Positions 13,854 to 18,803 of a stretch of DNA of 18,803 nucleotides are shown here, in pieces. Made by a program: the position numbers and the translations under genes. The stretch's first letter is position 1; each line of letters starts with the position of its first letter. The notes under the pieces were generated by a model that saw only the letters and a list, made by a program, of their open reading frames with translations, made no database searches and was not told the origin of the DNA. Source of the DNA: Flavobacteriaceae bacterium (GTDB lineage: Bacteria > Bacteroidota > Bacteroidia > Flavobacteriales > Flavobacteriaceae); NCBI GenBank assembly GCA_002729755.1, contig PBYT01000019.1, positions 1 to 18,803 of the forward strand, written 5' to 3'.

Positions 13854-14410
13854 ACCAGATTATAAATGAAAAAATAATTATGGGGATAGATCCTGGAACA
13901 AATGTTATGGGATTTGGGATTATTAAAATTAAAAATAATAATATGGAGCTCATTGAATTAAATGAGTTGAATCTATCAAAGGAAAAGGATCATTATCTAA
14001 AGCTTTCAATAATTTTTAAAAGAACTTCAGAGCTAATAAAACAACATATGCCAGATGAAATTGCAATTGAAGCTCCTTTTTTTGGAAAGAATGTTCAATC
14101 AATGCTTAAACTTGGAAGAGCTCAAGGAGTTGCAATGGCGGCGGGATTAAATTTTAAGATTCCTGTTACAGAATATTCTCCAAAAAAAATAAAACTTTCT
14201 ATAACTGGAAATGGAAATGCAAGTAAAGAACAAGTTGCAAAAATGTTACAGAGTTTATTGAAAATAGAAACCTTACCTAAAAAACTTGATTCGACTGATG
14301 GACTTGCAGCAGCAGTTTGCCATTTTTATAATTTTAATAAAAAATCAAATGAAAAAAAATATAGTGGATGGTCAAGTTATATTAATAAAAATCCAGATAA
14401 GGTTGATTAA
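13850..14410 (+). CDS. ruvC: Holliday junction resolvase RuvC
   Basis: A 186-residue endonuclease that resolves Holliday junctions with RuvAB. The four catalytic acids are Asp14 (MGIDPGT), Glu74 (IEAPFFGKN), Asp147 and Asp150 (KKLDSTDGLAAAVCH). KLGRAQGVAMAAG, EYSPKKIKLSITGNGNASKEQV and the GxG region are all present. The C-terminal ~25 residues are an ordinary basic extension. Its ATG overlaps the TGA of the split lipoprotein gene, so translation is coupled. Its stop abuts the convergent dipeptidase stop. ruvA/ruvB are not in the window. Confidence 0.96.
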   Translation: MNQIINEKIIMGIDPGTNVMGFGIIKIKNNNMELIELNELNLSKEKDHYLKLSIIFKRTSELIKQHMPDEIAIEAPFFGKNVQSMLKLGRAQGVAMAAGLNFKIPVTEYSPKKIKLSITGNGNASKEQVAKMLQSLLKIETLPKKLDSTDGLAAAVCHFYNFNKKSNEKKYSGWSSYINKNPDKVD

Positions 14411-15787
14411 TTATCTTCCAAAATGTTTATAAAAATTTTGAATAGTATCAATACCTAGATAAAAATTTTTAATTCCAAAATGTTCATTCGGTGAGTGAAT
14501 AGAATCACTATCTAAACCAAAACCCATTAATATTGATTTTAATCCTAACACTTCATCAAGCATTGGAACTATAGGAATACTCCCTCCATCCTTTTGAGGT
14601 ATTGGTTCAACACCAAAAGTATCTTTATATGCTCGAATAGCACAGTTATAGCCTCTTGAATCTTCAGGCGTAACATATGGGCTTCCACCATGATGCTTAG
14701 TAATTTCAACATTTATTGAACTTGGAATAATAGATTTTACATGCTCTGTAAATAGGTCACTGATTTTATTCCAATCCTGATTTGGAACTAGTCGCATTGA
14801 TATTTTTGCACTTGCTTCACTAGCAATTACAGTTTTAGAACCTTCACCAGTATATCCTCCCCATATTCCATTAACATCTAGAGTAGGCCTTATTGATTTT
14901 CTTTCCAATGTAGTATACCCTTCTTCACCTTTTACATCATCTATTCCTAGGGATTCTTTGAAAGACTCTACATCAAAATTTGATTTCTTTTCAATTTCTT
15001 CTCTTCTATTGTTATCTATATTTATAACATCATCATAAAAACCAGGAATAGTTATTTTTCCATTATCATCAATAAGAGACGTTATGATTTTTGCCAATGC
15101 ATTAGCAGGATTATAGATTGTTCCACCATATGTTCCAGAATGTAAATCTCTATTAGGACCTATTACTTTTATTTCCATATATGACAAACCTCTTAAACCA
15201 ACAGTTAATGTAGGGTTGTTAATATTACTTAATCCAGTATCAGATATAAGAATTATGTCTGCATTTAATTTTTCCTTATTATTTTTAATAAACTCTTCAA
15301 GATTATTACTTCCAACTTCTTCCTCACCTTCAATCATAAATTTAACATTGCAATTTAAGTTATCGTTTCTAACCATTAGTTGAAATGCTTTTATATGCAT
15401 ATAGACTTGCCCTTTATCATCACATGCTCCCCTTGCAAAAATTGCTCCATCTGGATGAATTTCAGTCTTTTTTATAACAGGTTCAAATGGGGGGCTTGTC
15501 CATAAATCTATTGGATCAGGAGGTTGAACATCATAATGACCGTAAACTAATATAGTAGGATATTCTTCATTAATTATTTTTTCACCATACACAATAGGAT
15601 GACCTTTTGTTTTGATAACCTCAGATGAATCGCAGCCAGCTTTTATAAGAGATTTAGATACCCAATTGGCAGTTTTATTTAGATCATCTTTATAATTTGA
15701 ATCAGCACTTATTGATGGAAATTTTAAAAATTCTAATAACTCTTCTAAGAATTCTTTTTTTTGTTCTTCAGATATATTATTCATCAT
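14411..15787 (-). CDS. M20 family metallodipeptidase
   Basis: A 458-residue cytosolic di-zinc peptidase of the M20 (CNDP/ArgE/DapE) group. Zinc-site residues: His84 and Asp86 (GHYDVQPP), bridging Asp123 in ARGACDDKGQ, the catalytic EGEEEVGS (about 153-160), Asp183 (ISDTG), and His431 (HSPNEHFG). The dimerisation lid starts near LRGLSYMEIKV and carries DLHSGTYGG. Length and the PDPIDLWTSPPFEP segment fit the long dipeptidase form, which cleaves a broad range of dipeptides. The start may be Met1 or Met2. The upstream gap to the tRNA is about 40 bp. Confidence 0.93.
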   Translation of the reverse strand: MMNNISEEQKKEFLEELLEFLKFPSISADSNYKDDLNKTANWVSKSLIKAGCDSSEVIKTKGHPIVYGEKIINEEYPTILVYGHYDVQPPDPIDLWTSPPFEPVIKKTEIHPDGAIFARGACDDKGQVYMHIKAFQLMVRNDNLNCNVKFMIEGEEEVGSNNLEEFIKNNKEKLNADIILISDTGLSNINNPTLTVGLRGLSYMEIKVIGPNRDLHSGTYGGTIYNPANALAKIITSLIDDNGKITIPGFYDDVINIDNNRREEIEKKSNFDVESFKESLGIDDVKGEEGYTTLERKSIRPTLDVNGIWGGYTGEGSKTVIASEASAKISMRLVPNQDWNKISDLFTEHVKSIIPSSINVEITKHHGGSPYVTPEDSRGYNCAIRAYKDTFGVEPIPQKDGGSIPIVPMLDEVLGLKSILMGFGLDSDSIHSPNEHFGIKNFYLGIDTIQNFYKHFGR

Positions 15788-15828
15788 TATTTATTATAAA
15801 AACTTAACTATATTTGTCATCCCCTAAT

Positions 15829-15910
15829 GCGGGTGTGGTGAAATTGGTAGACACGCTAGACTTAGGATCTAGTGCTTAACGGCATGGGGGTTCGAGTCCC
15901 TTCACCCGCA
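15829..15910 (+). tRNA. tRNA-Leu (anticodon UAG)
   Basis: The acceptor stem GCGGGTG pairs with CACCCGC, with discriminator A at 15910. The anticodon stem-loop is CTAGA-CTTAGGA-TCTAG with anticodon TAG, reading CUA. A class II long variable arm (about TGCTTAACGGCA) and the T loop GGTTCGAGTCC are present. CCA is not encoded. A short T run follows, and the convergent deacylase gene ends 4 bp beyond. Confidence 0.97.
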
Positions 15911-15914
15911 CTTT

Positions 15915-17528
15915 TTAATTTCCACCAGAATTATAACCAGCACCTTTTATGAATCTTCCAGAGTATTCTCCTGTATGTTCACCATTAGAGATAACTTCTA
16001 CACCATTAACAATAACATTTTCTATACCTTCTGCATACTGAAGAGGTTCTTCGAAAGTGGCATTATCTCTAACATTATTGGGATCAAAAATTACAACATC
16101 TGCAAAATAATTTTCTTTTAATAATCCCCTGTCAGATATCCCTAGATTTTCTGCAGGAAGACCAGAGAGTTTTCTGATTGCTTCCGGAAGTTCTAATAAG
16201 CCTTCATCTCTAGTATATCTTCCGATCACCCTTATAAAACTTCCAAATGCTCTAGGATGTGTTATGAAATCTTTTGATATATCAGAATATGAGCCAGCAT
16301 CTGAATCAAATGAGACCCATGGTAACTGAATTTTTTTTCTAATATTTTCTTCGCTCATACTAAAGTAGATACATTGAATTCTACTACCATCTTCAATAAT
16401 TAAATCAACAATAGCCTCTTCTGGTGATTCGCCCCTTAACTTAGCTGCTTCAGCAATAGTCATGCCTCTATATTTATCGGCCATAGACTTTTTATTAAAC
16501 CCAACCATTAGTATACCCTCTGGTGGTTGTTCAGAAAGTTCTTTTCTAATATCTGCAAAAAGCATTTTTCTAATATCTGGTTTTTTCATTCTATTTATCC
16601 ATGCTTCTCTTCCGCCTTCTTGAACCCAAGTTGGTATAACACCAGTAAGTCCAGTTGAACTTGCAGTATATGTATACATATCTGCTGTAATTTTTAATCC
16701 TCTAGACCTAGCTTCCTCAACTTTTGAAATAACAGAGTCTAATAAATGATAATTTGCTTGTCTAGAAGCCTTAAGATGATATATTTCTGCTGGTATATTT
16801 GCCTGTTCTGCTATCTCAATTAATTCATCTACTGCTGAAAGAATCCTCGAATCTTCATTTCTCATATGTGATATGTATCTTCCTCCATACGCAGATGCAA
16901 CTTTAGAAAGCTCAATTAATTCATTTGTATCTGCATAATCAGCTGGAGCATAAATTAGTGAAGATCCAATACCAATTGCACCTTGTTCCATAGCTAATTT
17001 TACAATGTTTCTCATTGATTCCATTTCTTCATCTGTTGCTTTTCTATTTGCGTATCCAATTTCTTGAATCCTTACAGTAGTTGCACCTAGATAAGAAGCA
17101 ATATTTGTAGAAACACCATTATCTTCGAGTGTCTGCATAGCCTCACCAAATGAAACATAAGAGTTATCTTCAATATTTCCAGATGGACCAGGAGAAGTTC
17201 CCTCACCAAATACTTCAAGAGTTACACCTTGCTTTAGGTCACTTAAAGATCTTCCATCATTCATTAGGGTATCATATGCCCAGCTTAACATATTGATAAA
17301 TCCTGGGGAAACAGCTTTATCGGTTGCATCTATAACTTTATCTGCAATGAAGTTTTTGTTTTTACCAACATATATAATTTTATCGTTTGAAATTGCTACA
17401 ACCCCTTTATAAGGTTTATCTCCAGTTCCATCATAAATCATCCCATTTTCTATTAGAATGTCACAATTTTGAGGATCGTTAGAACATGAGAAAATAAGGA
17501 TTGACGCTAAAACAAGAATTCTTTTCAT
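15915..17528 (-). CDS. N-acyl-D-amino-acid deacylase-like amidohydrolase lipoprotein, HxH motif lost
   Basis: A 537-residue envelope lipoprotein (lipobox IFSC, Cys15) of the D-aminoacylase branch of the amidohydrolase superfamily. The beta-sandwich start ILIENGMIYDGTGDKPY, ISHMRNE (His221), IYHLKAS (His251), FDSDAG (Asp408/410) and THPRAFGSFIR are typical. The usual PGFIDxHxH is PGFINMLSW (75-83), so both first-strand histidines are Leu81 and Trp83, and the bridging cysteine region reads VFGEGTSPG instead of VGNCG. A conventional binuclear site cannot form; a one-metal site with the two later His and the Asp may remain. Its ATG overlaps the stop of the upstream phosphatase (ATGA), so the two are translationally coupled. 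Confidence 0.85.
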   Translation of the reverse strand: MKRILVLASILIFSCSNDPQNCDILIENGMIYDGTGDKPYKGVVAISNDKIIYVGKNKNFIADKVIDATDKAVSPGFINMLSWAYDTLMNDGRSLSDLKQGVTLEVFGEGTSPGPSGNIEDNSYVSFGEAMQTLEDNGVSTNIASYLGATTVRIQEIGYANRKATDEEMESMRNIVKLAMEQGAIGIGSSLIYAPADYADTNELIELSKVASAYGGRYISHMRNEDSRILSAVDELIEIAEQANIPAEIYHLKASRQANYHLLDSVISKVEEARSRGLKITADMYTYTASSTGLTGVIPTWVQEGGREAWINRMKKPDIRKMLFADIRKELSEQPPEGILMVGFNKKSMADKYRGMTIAEAAKLRGESPEEAIVDLIIEDGSRIQCIYFSMSEENIRKKIQLPWVSFDSDAGSYSDISKDFITHPRAFGSFIRVIGRYTRDEGLLELPEAIRKLSGLPAENLGISDRGLLKENYFADVVIFDPNNVRDNATFEEPLQYAEGIENVIVNGVEVISNGEHTGEYSGRFIKGAGYNSGGN

Positions 17529-18631
17529 TTTTCAACTATACTTAACAATTTATTAAAAATTTCAGTGTTTTCATAAATTCCTTTGAATAAGTGAGCATTA
17601 GGGCCAAAACTAAAAACAGGTACCATTGATGCAGTATGGTTTGGAGTAGCAAATCGGTTTTTAATTGTAGAACTAGATAAGTCTCCTCTTACTATAGCAG
17701 CTCCACCTGTTTCATGGTCAGCTGTTACTACAACTACAGTATTCTTGTCTTTTTTTGCAAATTCTAGAACAACTTTGATTGTTTCATTAAACTCAAGGAA
17801 CTGTGAAACCATATACTCTTGGTCATTATCATGTCCACCCCAATCAATTTGTGAGCCTTCAATCATAATAAAAAATGGTTTGCTTAATTCTTTAAGTTTT
17901 TTAAGGGTTGCTTCAGTTGATCTTGCAAGGTAAGATTCTCTTCCTTTAAAATCTTCAACTGGCTCATCTTCTCTATAGGAGTAATTCACTCCTTTATAAG
18001 AATAATAAGGCTCACCTTTAGCAGTAAAAAACCCTATATAATTAGATTTATTTTTTTCATAGTCAGAAATATTATATACAAATTCATAACCATTTTCAGT
18101 CATTTCATTTATTATATTTCTTTTGTCTTTTCTCGAATTAAAATATTGCTCACCACCTCCCACAAAATAATTAATTCCACTTTTTGTCATTTGATCAGCA
18201 ATAGGTTCATAATTATATCTATAGTCAATATTTGCAAAAAATGCTGCTGGTGTTGCATGAAGAATATTTGAGGTTGCAATTAATGCAGTAGAATAACCTT
18301 TATCCTGACATATGGAAAGTATAGATTTTAAAGGATTGCCCATATGATCTAGACCTAAGACATAATTCTGTGTTTTTTTTCCAGATGACATAGCAGTTCC
18401 TGCTGCAGCTGAATCTGTAACTAAATTGTCATATGAGTGAGTTTTTGATAATCCAATATATTGAAAATCTTCTAATGCAGTTTTATTATTATTAGAATAC
18501 ATACCAGATGTAATCTGAGTTAGTCCCATTCCATCTCCAATCATTAATATAATATTTGGTGATTCTGATTCTTGAGAGAAAACATCAAAAGATATAATAA
18601 AAAATAAAGCTAGAATTATATTTTTTTTCAT
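17525..18631 (-). CDS. Alkaline phosphatase (PhoA family), secreted
   Basis: A 368-residue periplasmic phosphomonoesterase. A cleavable signal peptide covers residues 1-19 or so (hydrophobic core, cut near FS-QES). IILMIGDGMG holds metal ligand Asp33, and TDSAAAGTAMS the phosphorylated nucleophile Ser74. EGSQIDWGGHDND supplies Glu, Asp and His ligands, VVVTADHETGG an Asp-His pair, and NHTASMVPVFSFGP the last histidine. It is about 100 residues shorter than E. coli PhoA, as in many marine homologues. It is the first gene of a coupled pair with the deacylase-like lipoprotein, suggesting joint scavenging of phosphate and acylated amino acids. I saw no clear Pho box. Confidence 0.93.
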   Translation of the reverse strand: MKKNIILALFFIISFDVFSQESESPNIILMIGDGMGLTQITSGMYSNNNKTALEDFQYIGLSKTHSYDNLVTDSAAAGTAMSSGKKTQNYVLGLDHMGNPLKSILSICQDKGYSTALIATSNILHATPAAFFANIDYRYNYEPIADQMTKSGINYFVGGGEQYFNSRKDKRNIINEMTENGYEFVYNISDYEKNKSNYIGFFTAKGEPYYSYKGVNYSYREDEPVEDFKGRESYLARSTEATLKKLKELSKPFFIMIEGSQIDWGGHDNDQEYMVSQFLEFNETIKVVLEFAKKDKNTVVVVTADHETGGAAIVRGDLSSSTIKNRFATPNHTASMVPVFSFGPNAHLFKGIYENTEIFNKLLSIVEK

Positions 18632-18635
18632 GTTT

Positions 18636-18643
18636 CAAATGTA
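18636..18643 (-). promoter_or_regulatory. -7-like box (TACATTTG) before the alkaline phosphatase
   Basis: A TAnnTTTG match on the minus strand, 4 bp upstream of the ATG at 18631, in the 28-bp gap after the preceding gene. There is no -33 element at 19 bp, so this is weak. Confidence 0.3.
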
Positions 18644-18659
18644 AGTTTATTTTTTTAGC

Positions 18660-18803
18660 CTAGTTTAAACTTTTAGTTAAAGCTTTTATTATAGTTTTTG
18701 AACCACCACTATTAGAATAAATATATTTTTTGTTTATTTCTCCCATTTTTATTCTATCAGTTTTATCAGATATTAAATTATTAAAAATATCATCAAATTC
18801 AAG
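18660..18803 (-). CDS. C-terminal end of a probable Kdo transferase, start outside window
   Basis: Forty-seven codons are open from the window edge to a TAG. The tail RIKMGEINKKYIYSNSGG then SKTIIKAL matches the C-terminal pattern of bacterial 3-deoxy-D-manno-octulosonic acid transferase (WaaA) and related GT-B glycosyltransferases ('MG..a..yi..n.Ga...i...l'). The catalytic part lies outside, so the assignment is tentative. It would be functionally related to lpxK at 9960 in lipid A-core assembly. Confidence 0.45.
   Translation of the reverse strand, partial: LEFDDIFNNLISDKTDRIKMGEINKKYIYSNSGGSKTIIKALTKSLN

Noticed and set aside
1..18803. CRISPR array, prophage, IS element or known defence system
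   Set aside because: No regularly spaced repeats, integrase, transposase, nuclease cassette or phage gene was seen; the only repeats are those at 4475-4620.

Overview
The window reads as a compact, very AT-rich chromosome segment from a member of the Bacteroidota, most likely a marine-type flavobacterium. This is inferred from gene content: a Crp/Fnr regulator with an N-terminal CxxC, an Nramp transporter of the 'GVSH' type, a TonB-C-like lipoprotein overlapping ruvC, a coiled-coil 'zinc ribbon' protein next to Nif3, and glycosylasparaginase. Several Bacteroidota-type -7 boxes (TAnnTTTG) support it; the one before lipA has a TTTTG element exactly 19 bp upstream. Arginine is mostly AGA, except in one probably imported methyltransferase gene.

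Layout. 1-1351: the end-truncated gene of a PLP-dependent threonine/serine dehydratase-like enzyme and a DUF1543 protein, both on the minus strand. 1471-2951: a GDPD-family lipoprotein converging on a Crp/Fnr-family regulator. 2952-4795 is the unusual part. It holds an FNR-like palindrome, a 58-residue membrane microprotein ending like a fasciclin domain, a 2-Cys peroxiredoxin, a small membrane protein preceded by a Cys-rich 35-residue ORF, a tandem repeat enclosing a 16-bp inverted repeat, a second FNR-like palindrome, and the orphaned 3' end of another GDPD gene. 4796-6092: a probably transferred SAM methyltransferase and a DUF2834 membrane protein, divergent. 6170-8353: a Ste24-like M48 peptidase and a glycosylasparaginase. 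8350-9919: the coiled-coil protein and Nif3, both with altered metal-ligand positions. 9960-13334: lpxK, lipA, the Nramp transporter and a small Cys-containing membrane protein. 13370-15787: a TonB-C-like lipoprotein split by a frameshift at an A10 run, ruvC, and an M20 dipeptidase. 15829-15910: tRNA-Leu(UAG). 15915-18631: an N-acyl-D-amino-acid-deacylase-like lipoprotein translationally coupled to a PhoA-type alkaline phosphatase. 18660-18803: the C-terminal end of what resembles a Kdo transferase.

Most genes are housekeeping: lipoate, lipid A, recombination, proteolysis and phosphate/peptide scavenging. The most distinctive signal is regulatory. Two promoters carry ATGAT-N4-ATCAT palindromes, each centred exactly 33 bp upstream of a TAATTTT(G/A) -7-like box. 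One is divergent from the Crp/Fnr gene and faces the microprotein/peroxiredoxin pair; the other faces the small membrane protein unit. That architecture suggests a small local regulon activated, directly or indirectly, by the adjacent Crp/Fnr protein. Convergent genes repeatedly share a TTAA in which both TAA stops are embedded, a sign of strong compaction.
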